Source: UBA4742 sp037138595 (GTDB lineage: Bacteria > Actinomycetota > Acidimicrobiia > Acidimicrobiales > Acidimicrobilacustridaceae). From it: a DNA stretch of 64,000 nt. Positions 16,699 to 25,446 of the stretch are shown here, one piece after another. How positions within the stretch are numbered: position 1 is the first letter of the stretch; each line of letters opens with the position of its first letter. The position numbers and the translations under genes were made by a program. The stretch covers positions 1 through 64,000 of the forward strand of contig JBAXIB010000013.1 of NCBI GenBank assembly GCA_037138595.1, in the 5' to 3' direction. The notes beneath the pieces are model-generated. The model was not told where the DNA came from and did not search any database. It was given only the letters and a program-made list of their open reading frames with translations.

Positions 16699-16709
16699 CG
16701 TCACCAGTC

Positions 16710-17351
16710 ATGTTGCGACTCGTGATTCTCGGAGGCGGCGGCCACGCCAGCGACGTACTCGGAGTTGTAGAAGCGTTACAACGAACCGGTGAGCTGATTG
16801 AAGTGGTGGGATTACTCGCCGACGAGACTCCAGACCCTTCGCGCTTTATCGGTCGGGACGTTCGACACCTTGGACCGATCACGATGATTGACCAACTTGA
16901 TGCGAATTACGTGTTGGCGATGGGATACCCAACTACGCGTCGCGCCGTCTTTGAAAAAATCCGACACATGGATCGCAGACCGGCAACACTCGTGCACCCG
17001 GCGGCAGTCATCGGGGCCGGCTGTGACGTTGGCGCGGGTGCGGTGATCTTTGATGGCGTGCACCTGTCGGCGATGGCTCGAGTTGGCGAACACAGCTGCA
17101 TTTCCTACAACTCCAGTGTTGGCCACGATTCACGCATTGGTGATTTTTGTTCGATCATGCCCGGTGCAACCGTGTCGGGGTCAGTGGTAGTTGGTAACGA
17201 TGTGATGGTTGGTGCCAATGCCATCGTGGTGGAGCAGCGTCGCATTGACAACGGCGCCAGCATCGGCGCCGGCGCGGTCGTTGTTGATGATGTTTCAGCC
17301 AATACGATCGTCGCGGGAGTTCCGGCGCGCCCGCTGTCACCGCGCGAATGA
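16710..17351 (+). CDS. NeuD/PglD-family sugar O/N-acyltransferase
   Basis: 213 residues. An N-terminal Rossmann-like nucleotide-sugar-binding half starts RLVILGGGGHASDVLGVV and contains YVLAMGYPTTR. It is followed by a left-handed beta-helix of hexapeptide repeats (VHPAAVIGAGCDVGAGAVIF, GDFCSIMPGATVSG, ASIGAGAVVVDDVSANTIVAGVPARPL). PglD acetylates the C4 amine of UDP-4-amino-4,6-dideoxy sugars, and NeuD acts in sialic acid clusters. Here it stands directly upstream of the cytidylyltransferase and near pseB/pseC/pseI, so it may do the job normally done by the GNAT-type PseH. The eight bases before ATG follow TAGCGT, a possible -10, but co-transcription with upstream genes is as likely. Confidence 0.85.
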   Translation: MLRLVILGGGGHASDVLGVVEALQRTGELIEVVGLLADETPDPSRFIGRDVRHLGPITMIDQLDANYVLAMGYPTTRRAVFEKIRHMDRRPATLVHPAAVIGAGCDVGAGAVIFDGVHLSAMARVGEHSCISYNSSVGHDSRIGDFCSIMPGATVSGSVVVGNDVMVGANAIVVEQRRIDNGASIGAGAVVVDDVSANTIVAGVPARPLSPRE

Positions 17352-18115
17352 CGATCGAGTCGCCACCGCCATTGCGCGTGGTAGCCATCGTGCAAGCACG
17401 AACGGGATCGACCCGGCTGCCCCGCAAAGTCTTGACCGACATCTGCGGGATTTCGATGTTGGAACGGATCGTGATTCGTCTGCGACGTAGCTTGGCGGTC
17501 GACGAGGTAGTGGTGGCGACGACGACCTTGACGCAAGACGACGAAATCGCAGAAGCATGCAAACAGTTGGGCGTCGAAGTCATACGCGGGAGTTCCGATG
17601 ATGTTCTTGGTCGTTACGCGCTCGCCGCTGGCCAGAGCCATGCCGACATCGTCGTTCGCATCACCGCCGATTGTCCCTTCATCGACCCGGAACTGGTCAG
17701 CGAGGTCGTCCAGACGATGATCGACGGCGCCGGGTCGATTGACTATGTATCCAATTCGATTGACCCCCGTAGCTACCCACGAGGCCTCGACGTCGAAGCA
17801 TTTTCGATAGCCGCACTTCGTGAGACCGATCGAGATGACACCAACGCTCGAACTCGAGAACACGTCACACCATTTATGCGTGAGTCCGGACGTTTTCGCG
17901 TTGCGTCAGTGCGCACGAGCGAAGACCTCTCAGCGATCCGTTGGACTGTCGACACCGCTGAAGATCTAGAGGCGATCCGGTTGCTTGCACAAGCATGTGA
18001 TGGTCGCACCGACATTGGATGGCACGAGTTGCTCGAGCTGTGGCGCGCGAATCCTCAATGGCAACAACTGAACGCTCACATTGAACAAAAGGAAATCGAG
18101 CGCGACAGCCAATAA
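17348..18115 (+). CDS. SpsF-like cytidylyltransferase (CMP-nonulosonate synthetase candidate)
   Basis: 255 residues. The signature near the N-terminus is VVAIVQARTGSTRLPRKVL, with LERIVIRLR, EVVVATTT and GVEVIRGSSDDVLGRY, then ITADCPFIDPELV. This is the CMP-sugar synthetase family called SpsF in spore-coat polysaccharide clusters. Such enzymes activate a nonulosonic acid with CTP. Unlike many SpsF or PseF proteins here the gene is not fused to a PseG-like hydrolase. The ATGA overlap with the NeuD-like gene and convergence on pseI (17 bp away) tie it to nonulosonic acid synthesis. KDO or sialic acid substrates cannot be excluded from sequence alone. Confidence 0.82.
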   Translation: MTIESPPPLRVVAIVQARTGSTRLPRKVLTDICGISMLERIVIRLRRSLAVDEVVVATTTLTQDDEIAEACKQLGVEVIRGSSDDVLGRYALAAGQSHADIVVRITADCPFIDPELVSEVVQTMIDGAGSIDYVSNSIDPRSYPRGLDVEAFSIAALRETDRDDTNARTREHVTPFMRESGRFRVASVRTSEDLSAIRWTVDTAEDLEAIRLLAQACDGRTDIGWHELLELWRANPQWQQLNAHIEQKEIERDSQ

Positions 18116-18132
18116 TCCGACACGACGCGATC

Positions 18133-19182
18133 TCAGGTCGCCGACCTAATGTCGGCTTGGGTGATGGGTGCGCCTTGCATCAAGTCATGTTCGGCTACCT
18201 GACCGATCACTGAACCGATTTCGTCTGGTGCTAATCCGCCTGCCGGTCGAATCGATCTGACGTTGTCAGCGGTAAATGATTCCCCCGCGGCGATCGGGCG
18301 CACGGCACGAAGTGAACGCCGAAATGCCAGGCTGGCGAGCTCTGATTCAGACGGGCCATAGCGGATTATCCCACGGGCGGCGTGGGCGTCGCGGACCGCG
18401 GCAATCAACTCGCGCAACTCGGCCGGTTCAATTGAAAATGCCGAATCTGGTCCGCCATCGGCCCGGTCCATGATGAGATGTTTTTCAATAACGCAGGCCC
18501 CGAGTGCAACGGCAACGATCGACGCTGTCGTGCCCAAGGTGTGGTCGGAAAACCCAATCGGCCGCGACCAGCGCTCAGCCATGTCAGGGATAACCGCAAG
18601 ATCGATTTCGCCAACCGGAGCGGGATAGGCCGAGCTGCAGCGCAAGAGAGCAATATCGGTGGCACCGGCAGATTGCGCGGCGGTAACGGCGGCATCAATC
18701 TCGGCGAGAGTCGCCATGCCAGTCGACATGATCATCGGACGTCCTTGCGACGCGACATAGCGAATGAGCGGCAGATCAACGAGTTCAGCCGACGCAATCT
18801 TGTACGCCGCCGGATTGAAAGGTTCGAGAAAATCGACCGCCGAATTGTCGAACGGCGACGAAAACCACGTGATGCCTGCTTGGCGAGCGGTCTCGACTAG
18901 GGCCTCGGTCCAAGCCCACGGCGTCATCGCTTCGGCGTAAAGATCCGCGAGTTGGGTTCCGTCCCACAACGTGCCACCCCGAACTACGAAATCGGGATGA
19001 TCTGATCGAACGGTGATCGTGTCAGGTGTGTAGTGCTGCAACTTGACGGCATCGGCCCCAGCTTCTGCCGCCGCGATGACGAGCGCGTGGGCCGCGTCTT
19101 CATCTTGTCCATGGTTCGCCGAGATTTCAGCGATGACGTACGGAGGTTCGCTAGCGCTGATGGGTCGACCGTCGATAATCAT
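18133..19182 (-). CDS. pseI: Pseudaminic acid synthase-like (NeuB family)
   Basis: 349 residues. The N-terminal TIM-barrel NeuB domain starts PYVIAEISANHGQD and contains AGADAVKLQHYTPDTIT, WFSSPFDNSAVDFL, YKIASAELVDLPLIRY, ISTGMATLAEI in variant form (MSTGMATLAEI), and GFSDHTLG. The C-terminal SAF/antifreeze-like domain (about 285-349) has RRSLRAVRPIAAGE. The DSAFSIEP block is typical of PseI-type rather than sialic acid synthases. It condenses a 2,4-diacetamido-6-deoxy hexose with phosphoenolpyruvate to give the nine-carbon acid. It is downstream of pseB and pseC on the same strand with a 124-bp gap. The choice of pseudaminic over legionaminic acid rests on the linked pseB/pseC pair. Confidence 0.85.
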   Translation of the reverse strand: MIIDGRPISASEPPYVIAEISANHGQDEDAAHALVIAAAEAGADAVKLQHYTPDTITVRSDHPDFVVRGGTLWDGTQLADLYAEAMTPWAWTEALVETARQAGITWFSSPFDNSAVDFLEPFNPAAYKIASAELVDLPLIRYVASQGRPMIMSTGMATLAEIDAAVTAAQSAGATDIALLRCSSAYPAPVGEIDLAVIPDMAERWSRPIGFSDHTLGTTASIVAVALGACVIEKHLIMDRADGGPDSAFSIEPAELRELIAAVRDAHAARGIIRYGPSESELASLAFRRSLRAVRPIAAGESFTADNVRSIRPAGGLAPDEIGSVIGQVAEHDLMQGAPITQADIRSAT

Positions 19183-19306
19183 GGGGCGCGGCTCAAGTCG
19201 GTTGGTTAGTCCAGTTACTGCGACGACTTTACTCCTTGGCCCGAATCACACCCACGACATCGCGTAACCCCTACTTGCGTGCGTTGTCGTCAATAACTCC
19301 AACACA

Positions 19307-20398
19307 TCACAGCAACGAGGCCAACGTCGCTACGACCCGATCTTGGTCAGCGTCGGTCAGTCCAGGAAAAATCGGCAGGCTGAGGAGTTTGGAATAGATC
19401 GCGTCGCAAACAGGAAGATCGCCTCGCTGAAGACCCAAGTCAGCGCTAATCGGGTGATGGTGAACCGGCACGTAATGGACCTGAACGCCAATCCCTGCCT
19501 CTCGCATGCCGTCGAACACACCACGACGATGATCAACCTGAATCGGGAACAGGTGGTAGGCGTGGGTAACGCCATCAGGAGCACGTGGCGGCAAGACGAC
19601 GTCCAAATCGGCCAAACGGTCGCGATAGCGATCGGCGAGTTGGTTTCGGCGTTCGACGAACTGGTCAAGTTTCTTGAGTTGCGAGGTACCTAACGCAGCT
19701 TGCATGTCGGTGATTCGGTAGTTGAAACCCAAGTTCGTGATCTCGTAATACCAACCACCGTGCTCGGGTTGACGCGAGATGTCGTGGCTACGAAATCGTC
19801 GTAATGAATCGGCGAGTTGGTCATCATTGGTCGTCACGATTCCACCTTCGCCGGTGGTAATGACCTTGACGGGATGAAATGAAAAAACACAAAGGTCACT
19901 GTGGGCGCAATTGCCGATTGGTCCGTCGGGTCCAGTTGCTCCTAGGGCATGAGCGGCGTCTTCGATAACGACGCGTGGCCGATGGTTCATTTGCGAAAGA
20001 TCAACGGGAAGACCGGCGTAATGCACGGCAACGACCGCGTCAGCAGTTTGCGGAATGTTGGTGATGTCGAGGTTCAATGTCGCTGGGTTGACGTCGACCA
20101 ATCCGACCGTTGCCCCCACATAGCGTGCGCAGTTTGCGCTTGCCATAAAGGTGAGCGGAGAAGTCACTACGAGGTCGCCAGGGCCGAGACCGGCCGCAAA
20201 CGTTGCGGCGTGTAGTCCGGCAGTGCCACTTGAAAACGCCACTGCGTGGCGAGCCCCCACGCGACTGGCAACTGCAGATTCAAACTCTTCGATAGCGGGG
20301 CCTTGGGTGAGCCAATCGCCGTGGAGTACTTCGACGACGGCACTGATGTCGTCATCGTCGATGGCTTGATGGCCATAGGGGATGGCGGGCCCAGTCAT
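19307..20398 (-). CDS. pseC: PseC-like UDP-sugar aminotransferase (DegT/DnrJ/EryC1 family)
   Basis: 363 residues. Diagnostic start PAIPYGHQAIDDDDISAVVE and GDWLTQGPAIEEFE, as in UDP-4-amino-4,6-dideoxy-N-acetyl-beta-L-altrosamine transaminase. The PLP site has AFSSGTAGLHAA, VIEDAAHALGA and the Schiff-base lysine in FSFHPVKVITTGEGG. It converts the 4-keto product of PseB to the 4-amino sugar. ATG 20398 is fixed by its 4-bp overlap (ATGA) with the stop of pseB; the upstream extension to 20440 lies inside pseB and is rejected. Together these two genes make the committed intermediate of pseudaminic-acid-type sugars. Confidence 0.88.
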   Translation of the reverse strand: MTGPAIPYGHQAIDDDDISAVVEVLHGDWLTQGPAIEEFESAVASRVGARHAVAFSSGTAGLHAATFAAGLGPGDLVVTSPLTFMASANCARYVGATVGLVDVNPATLNLDITNIPQTADAVVAVHYAGLPVDLSQMNHRPRVVIEDAAHALGATGPDGPIGNCAHSDLCVFSFHPVKVITTGEGGIVTTNDDQLADSLRRFRSHDISRQPEHGGWYYEITNLGFNYRITDMQAALGTSQLKKLDQFVERRNQLADRYRDRLADLDVVLPPRAPDGVTHAYHLFPIQVDHRRGVFDGMREAGIGVQVHYVPVHHHPISADLGLQRGDLPVCDAIYSKLLSLPIFPGLTDADQDRVVATLASLL

Positions 20399-21384
20399 AG
20401 GCGGTCGATGAGCTCGCGGATGGCTTGATTGTCGAGCCATTGGTCGTTGGTATCAGATCGATATGCGAACCCTTCCGGCAGTGACTCGCCGGTGCCCCTA
20501 GTCCCCGAAGCGGCCGCCGTCGCCCATTGGGAAATCACCGGTGCGATGACGAAGTGATCGTCGCGACGATACGTTCGACGCGCGTCGTCTTCGGAGATCA
20601 TTTCCTCGTGCAACTTTTCGCCCGGTCGAATTCCGACGACGTCGAGCGTCGCGTCTGGTGCGATGGCACGAGCAAGGTCAACGACCGAAATCGATGGAAT
20701 ACGCGGCACGAAGATTTCGCCGCCTTCCATCCGGTCGAATGAATCGACCACGAACTGCACTGCTTGATCCAGCGTGATCCAAAAGCGAGTCATTCGCTCG
20801 TCAGTTATAGGAAGATGACCTGAAGCGGCAAGTTTACGGAACAACGGAACAACCGAACCTCGACTTCCCATCACGTTGCCGTATCGCACGACCGAAAAAC
20901 GAGTGGGTTTGGCCCCGGCGTAGTGATTGCCGGCGACAAACAATTTGTCCGAACACAATTTCGATGCCCCATAGAGATTGATGGGGCTCGACGCCTTATC
21001 GGTTGACAGTGCGACAACCCGTTTGACTCCGGCATCTATCGAAGCATTGATGACGTTTTCGGAACCTAAAACATTGGTTGCGATGCACTCGAATGGGTTG
21101 TACTCCGCGGTGTCCACCTGTTTCATCGCCGCGGCATGCACGACTGCATCGATCCCATCGAGCGCTCGAGCGACTCGGGGTTGGTCTCGGATGTCGCCGA
21201 TGAACCAACGGACCCGCGGATCGTCGCCGAGTTCCTGTCGAAACTCATATTGCTTCAGTTCGTCCCGCGAGAAAATGACCAGCCGATGCGGATCAAGATG
21301 CTTCAGCGCATAGCGAGTAAACGCGCGACCAAAAGAACCGGTTCCGCCGGTGATCAACATGGATCGACCTGACAAAAAGGTCAT
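20395..21384 (-). CDS. pseB: PseB-like UDP-N-acetylglucosamine 4,6-dehydratase (inverting)
   Basis: 329 residues, the short single-domain SDR form (FlaA1/PseB). It has SMLITGGTGSFGRAFTRY (NAD-binding glycines), IFSRDELKQYEF, VHAAAMKQV, and the catalytic motif STDKASSPINLYGASK with the Asp-Lys pair and Tyr-x-x-x-Lys. The enzyme removes water from UDP-GlcNAc and inverts C5, giving the 4-keto-L-sugar used by PseC. ATG 21384 was chosen because it fits family N-termini (FLSGRSMLITGG); the longer frame to 21498 has no homologous sequence. It is divergent from the epimerase gene (159-bp gap). It may alternatively feed L-sugar synthesis for the glycan repeat. Confidence 0.88.
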   Translation of the reverse strand: MTFLSGRSMLITGGTGSFGRAFTRYALKHLDPHRLVIFSRDELKQYEFRQELGDDPRVRWFIGDIRDQPRVARALDGIDAVVHAAAMKQVDTAEYNPFECIATNVLGSENVINASIDAGVKRVVALSTDKASSPINLYGASKLCSDKLFVAGNHYAGAKPTRFSVVRYGNVMGSRGSVVPLFRKLAASGHLPITDERMTRFWITLDQAVQFVVDSFDRMEGGEIFVPRIPSISVVDLARAIAPDATLDVVGIRPGEKLHEEMISEDDARRTYRRDDHFVIAPVISQWATAAASGTRGTGESLPEGFAYRSDTNDQWLDNQAIRELIDRL

Positions 21385-21543
21385 GTCGATTGGCCTGATC
21401 GTGAAAGCCGAACCTGGTTGTCTCGCGAGTGCCCTAGCATCTGTCAACAATGCCACACCTTGACCAATTACGGGTCGGGTGGGAGCCCAGGAGTGCAAGG
21501 AATATGTCGTGCAACGGACCCACCCGATGACTGGATCGACCCA

Positions 21544-22482
21544 ATGAAGGTCGTCGTCACCGGTGGTGCCGGGTTTATTGGCGCCAACCTCGTCCGCGAA
21601 TTGCTGCTGCGGCCTTCGATCGACGAAGTCGTGGTTATCGACGACCTCTCAACCGGGTTTGCCACGAATCTGCAGGGTCTCGACGCCACATTCGTTGAGG
21701 GCTCAATCCTTGACGACGAACTCTTGGTGGCAACGATGCGCGGCGCAAAGGCGGTGGTCCACCTAGCGGCCCGACCATCGGTGCCGCGTTCGATTGTTGA
21801 TCCGATCGCGTCGCACGAGGCGAATGCAACGGGAACATTACGAGTGCTGCAGGCTGCTCGTGACCTCGATGACCCGCTGGTGATCTTGGCCTCATCGTCG
21901 TCGGTCTACGGAGCCAACCCAACGCTGCCAAAAGTTGAAAGCATGCTGGCAATGCCGATGAGCCCGTATGCCGTTTCGAAACTTGCTGCCGAGCAATATG
22001 CAATGGCCTATCAACGCAGCTATGGATTGCGAAGTCTGGCGTTCCGGTTCTTCAATGTGTTCGGACCGTTACAGGCTGCCGGGCACGCTTATGCCGCTGT
22101 CGTACCGGCATTTATTCGCGCCGCCATCGATGGCCAGCCACTCATCATTCACGGAGACGGTACGCAAAGTCGCGACTTCACCTATGTCGGCACGGTGTGT
22201 TCGGTGATCGCCCACGCGATCGTCGACGAGATCGATGCGGACTGGCCAGTCAATTTGGCCTTTGGCACGCGTACCGACCTGCTTAGTTTGGTCGGGCTGC
22301 TCGAACCGCTGATCGGTCATGAGCTCGACGTCACGTTTGGCGAACCACGACCGGGAGATGTTCCCCATTCGCAAGCAGATGGCTCCCGATTACGAGCACT
22401 TTTCCCTGCGGTTTCCGCGGTGCCGCTTGCTGATGGCTTGAGCGAGACCGTAGCGTGGATGCGGGGCGCAGACGCGAACTAA
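21544..22482 (+). CDS. NAD-dependent epimerase/dehydratase (UDP-glucose 4-epimerase-like)
   Basis: 312 residues of the extended SDR family: MKVVVTGGAGFIGANLV, VIDDLSTG, VHLAARPSVPRS, LASSSSVYG and the active-site MSPYAVSKLAAEQ (Tyr-x-x-x-Lys), then FFNVFGP and SRDFTYV. This set is typical of GalE-like and UDP-glucuronate epimerases. ATG 21544 directly precedes the dinucleotide-binding strand; the frame upstream (from 21418) shows no conserved sequence and lacks a ribosome binding site. It likely supplies an epimerised UDP-hexose to the glycan assembly genes. The exact substrate is uncertain because closely related enzymes act on UDP-Glc, UDP-GlcNAc or UDP-GlcA. Confidence 0.83.
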   Translation: MKVVVTGGAGFIGANLVRELLLRPSIDEVVVIDDLSTGFATNLQGLDATFVEGSILDDELLVATMRGAKAVVHLAARPSVPRSIVDPIASHEANATGTLRVLQAARDLDDPLVILASSSSVYGANPTLPKVESMLAMPMSPYAVSKLAAEQYAMAYQRSYGLRSLAFRFFNVFGPLQAAGHAYAAVVPAFIRAAIDGQPLIIHGDGTQSRDFTYVGTVCSVIAHAIVDEIDADWPVNLAFGTRTDLLSLVGLLEPLIGHELDVTFGEPRPGDVPHSQADGSRLRALFPAVSAVPLADGLSETVAWMRGADAN

Positions 22483-22569
22483 TCGGCGAATACCTCTTCT
22501 TGGTCCGTCATTCGGTTCGGACTTTGACACGATCGACGGTACCTTGGAGTGCGAAATGGCTGACCCAAC

Positions 22570-23184
22570 ATGACGACTCCTCAAGAGCAATTTTGGTCCG
22601 GCGATTTTGGAGACGAATACAGCGCGCGTAACACCGGCGCCGAGATGCTGGCGGGAAACATCTCGCTATTTAGTGAAATCTTTGGTCGAACAGGACCACT
22701 CGAGTCAGTCTTGGAACTCGGTGCCAACATTGGTATGAACGTGCAGGCAATCGGCCTCGTTGCGCCTTCAGCCGCGATCACCGCGGTGGAAATCAATGCG
22801 GCGGCTGCGACAGAACTCGCCAAACTCGACTGCGAAGTCATCGAAGAATCGATCCTCGAGTGGACGCCGAGCGCCGCGAACTACGACTTCGTATTCACCA
22901 AAGGGGTGCTGATCCACATCGCACCCGATGCGCTGCCGAAGGTGTACGAAAAAATGGCCGCAAGCTCGCGACGATTTGTCATGATGGCTGAGTATTACAA
23001 CCCATCACCGGTTGCCATTGACTACCGAGGACACTCCGAACGCCTATTCAAACGCGACTTCGCCGGTGAGTTTCTTGATCGCCACCAGGATTTCCGATTG
23101 ATCGACTACGGATTTCGCTATCACCGGGGCACCTTTTCCCAAGATGACTTCACCTGGTTCCTCATGGAACGTCCTTCGAACTAA
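22570..23184 (+). CDS. Pseudaminic acid biosynthesis-associated methylase
   Basis: 204 residues. QEQFWSGDFGDEYSARN at the N-terminus is the hallmark of the small methylase family regularly encoded in pseudaminic acid loci. It is followed by SAM motif I (VLELGANIGMN), AVEINAAAA and FVFTKGVLIHIAP, then MMAEYYNPSPV and FKRDFAGE near the end. It is expected to methylate the nonulosonic acid or an intermediate; the exact step has not been established for the family. Its presence favours the pseudaminic reading of the pseB/pseC/pseI cluster. It follows the epimerase gene by 87 bp and is the last gene of the glycan locus in this orientation. Confidence 0.85.
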   Translation: MTTPQEQFWSGDFGDEYSARNTGAEMLAGNISLFSEIFGRTGPLESVLELGANIGMNVQAIGLVAPSAAITAVEINAAAATELAKLDCEVIEESILEWTPSAANYDFVFTKGVLIHIAPDALPKVYEKMAASSRRFVMMAEYYNPSPVAIDYRGHSERLFKRDFAGEFLDRHQDFRLIDYGFRYHRGTFSQDDFTWFLMERPSN

Positions 23185-23409
23185 CGGCACAATCGGCACA
23201 ATCAGCCGGCCCGGCAGTCCACTGAGAAGAAAGATTTGTGTCAGGCAATTGTCGCGCGTGCGTAATCCTGCGAACACGGACGGGACACTCAGTTTCCTTA
23301 GGGTCATAAACAGGTCAGACAGCGTCGTCTGATCATGCGCAAAGGCCCATTTACGCGATTCAGCGCTCGCTGAACCGCCACCCCTACCGGGGCACCCAAG
23401 GAGGAACTC
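23185..23409 (+). other. Intergenic leader of the glnK-amt operon
   Basis: 225 bases without a gene. A short hairpin (TCAGAC at 23315-23320 pairing with 23327-23332) lies mid-way, and a very strong ribosome binding site AAGGAGG (23398-23404) sits five bases before glnK. No clear sigma-A promoter or known nitrogen-regulator box was recognised by eye. Confidence 0.4.
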
Positions 23410-23751
23410 ATGGTTCACCTAGTCACCGCTGTCATCAAGCCATTCAAGCTTGAAGAGGTGAAAGAAGCGCTCACCGGCGCCGGCATTCAAGGAATCACCG
23501 TTAGCGAAGTGAAAGGGTCCGGTCGCCAAGGCGGCCACACCGAGACCTATCGAGGTTCTGAGTACGTCGTGGAGTTTCTCCCGAAGCTCCGAGTCGACAT
23601 CTTGTGCGCATCTGAAGACGTCGATCGGGTCATGGAAACGATCGCGACTGCAGCTCGAACCGGAAAAATCGGTGACGGCAAAATTTGGTCCACTTCGGTC
23701 GAACGCGTGATGCGGGTTCGCACCGGTGAACTTGACATTGAGGCATTATGA
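23410..23751 (+). CDS. glnK: Nitrogen regulatory protein PII (GlnB/GlnK)
   Basis: 113 residues, almost full identity to the PII pattern: LVTAVIKPFKLEEVKEAL, GITVSEVKGSGRQGGH, T-loop TETYRGSEYVVEFLPK and GKIGDGKIW near the ATP site. Tyr52 is the T-loop tyrosine, the site uridylylated or adenylylated in other bacteria. PII senses 2-oxoglutarate and ATP/ADP and, next to an amt gene, acts as the GlnK-type plug of the ammonium channel. The stop overlaps the amt start (ATGA). The order glnK-amt is the reverse of the usual amt-glnK. No glnD-like modifying enzyme gene follows in the window. Confidence 0.95.
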   Translation: MVHLVTAVIKPFKLEEVKEALTGAGIQGITVSEVKGSGRQGGHTETYRGSEYVVEFLPKLRVDILCASEDVDRVMETIATAARTGKIGDGKIWSTSVERVMRVRTGELDIEAL

Positions 23752-25355
23752 AAAACGCCCCTCAGTCACTCGTCGGCCGGATGTTGTCTCCGAAGCGTCT
23801 CGTGATCAGCGGCGCGATCGCCGCATCGTTGATCACCATCTTCGCCAATTCGGCCTTTGCCCAAGACGTAGTCGTAGAACCGCTATCGGCAACCGACAAA
23901 CTCGGCCAGAACACCAACTTGCTGTGGATCGTCGTCGGCGCCGCCATGGTGATGTTCATGCAGGCAGGTTTCGCGCTCTTAGAAGTCGGCTTTGTCCGAG
24001 CCAAGAACGCCGGCCACACCATGGCGATGAACATCGCAGTGTTTGGAACCGGCGCAACCGGATTTTTCTTAGTCGGTTACGCCCTGATGTTCGGCGGCTA
24101 CTACGTGCGAGTTCCCGGATTCGACTGGGGCTATGACCACGCGTTGGGATCGGCTCTCGTTGGGTCGGGACAATGGGTATTTTTGTGGAAGGGCGGTTGG
24201 GCACTTACCGGCGGCAAGTTTGCATTGTCAGGTGCCGTGCTTGGCTATTTCCTGTACATGTTGGCGTTCATGGACACGGCGGCAACGATCCCTACCGGCT
24301 CGATGGCCGAGCGTTGGAAGTTCAAATCCTTCGTAGCTTGGGGCTTCTTCTGTGGTGCGCTCTACTATCCACTTTTCGGCGCCTGGACCTGGGGTGGCGG
24401 CTGGCTCTCCCAACTGGGGAACTCAATGAACCTCGGTCAGGGGTACACCGATTTCGCCGGATCAGGAGTGGTGCACGCCGTTGGCGGTGTCGCCGCCCTC
24501 ACCGGCGCATTGGTACTCGGTCCACGCATTGGCAAATACAGCAAAGACGGAAAATCCCGAGGCCTTCCCGGACACAGCATTGCCCTAGCCGGAGCCGGCA
24601 CCTTGATCTTGATGTTCGGGTGGTTTGGCTTTAACGCAGCTTCGACGCTGCAAATCGCCGACGGCCAATTTGCGCTGGTCGCGGCGAATACGGCGATCGC
24701 CGGAGCCTTTGGCTGCGTGGGAGGGATGTTCTGGGTCTGGAAGCGCACCGGGAAACCTGATCCCGGCATGATCATGAACGGCCTGCTGGCAGGCCTAGTG
24801 GCGATCACCGCATCGTGTGCATTCGTCGACCCATGGGCGGCGGCAGTAATTGGGCTCATCGCCGGATTCCTGGTCGTCGAAGCGGTGTTCTTCGTTGATC
24901 ACCGACTTCGTATCGACGACCCCGTTGGTGCCATTGGCGTGCACTTTGTCAACGGAATTTGGGGTGTGCTCGCGGTTGGCATTTTCGCCAGCGGCAAGTA
25001 CGGCATCGACGCCTTCGGAACCGGCTTAGGTTGGAACAGCACCACAACACACCTTGATGCCAGTGGCTCTGCGACCGGCGTAACCGGTGTGCTCTATGGC
25101 GGCACCGGCTGGGGTCAGCTGGGAGCCCAAGCCATTGGGGCCCTGACCATCATCATCGTGATGGGCGCGTTTTCGTGGGGCTTTTTCAAACTTTCGAACA
25201 TCGTCTTCGGTGGAATCCGAAGCACTCGTGAGGATGAAATTGCCGGCCTCGACGTGCCAGAGATGGGCGTGTTTGCCTACCCAGACTTCGTCGGTACCAG
25301 CGAAACCTTTGCTGAGGACGAAACCCCGTCGAAGGTTCCGTATTCAAAAGTCTGA
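23748..25355 (+). CDS. amt: Ammonium transporter Amt
   Basis: 535 residues. An N-terminal signal-like segment (about 20-38) precedes eleven membrane helices typical of Amt/MEP/Rh. Visible family blocks: NLLWIVVGAAMVMFMQAGFA, NAGHTMAMN, FAGSGVVHAVGG with a pore histidine, WFGFNAAS, and GAIGVHFVNGIWGVLAVG with a second histidine. Compared with bacterial AmtB (about 410-430) it has extra loop sequence before the last helix and a C-terminal cytoplasmic tail of about 60 acidic residues. It is translationally coupled to glnK, so PII control is expected. It imports ammonium for assimilation. Confidence 0.95.
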   Translation: MKNAPQSLVGRMLSPKRLVISGAIAASLITIFANSAFAQDVVVEPLSATDKLGQNTNLLWIVVGAAMVMFMQAGFALLEVGFVRAKNAGHTMAMNIAVFGTGATGFFLVGYALMFGGYYVRVPGFDWGYDHALGSALVGSGQWVFLWKGGWALTGGKFALSGAVLGYFLYMLAFMDTAATIPTGSMAERWKFKSFVAWGFFCGALYYPLFGAWTWGGGWLSQLGNSMNLGQGYTDFAGSGVVHAVGGVAALTGALVLGPRIGKYSKDGKSRGLPGHSIALAGAGTLILMFGWFGFNAASTLQIADGQFALVAANTAIAGAFGCVGGMFWVWKRTGKPDPGMIMNGLLAGLVAITASCAFVDPWAAAVIGLIAGFLVVEAVFFVDHRLRIDDPVGAIGVHFVNGIWGVLAVGIFASGKYGIDAFGTGLGWNSTTTHLDASGSATGVTGVLYGGTGWGQLGAQAIGALTIIIVMGAFSWGFFKLSNIVFGGIRSTREDEIAGLDVPEMGVFAYPDFVGTSETFAEDETPSKVPYSKV

Positions 25356-25384
25356 CCTCATCATTCGCTGCGAGATCCCCCCGG

Positions 25385-25422
25385 TGAGGGGCCCAGTCGG
25401 CCATGGTCGCTTGGGCCCCTCA
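25385..25422 (+). terminator. Rho-independent-type hairpin after amt
   Basis: A perfect 11-bp GC-rich stem (TGAGGGGCCCA at 25385-25395 and its complement at 25412-25422) with a 16-base loop, just after the amt stop and before the antiporter gene. There is no long T-run. Confidence 0.6.
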
Positions 25423-25446
25423 ACCGCGTTCTAGCGTGGGGACCGC

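Noticed and set aside
23315..23332. Riboswitch upstream of glnK
   Set aside because: Only a 6-bp hairpin is visible; no known riboswitch core was recognised.
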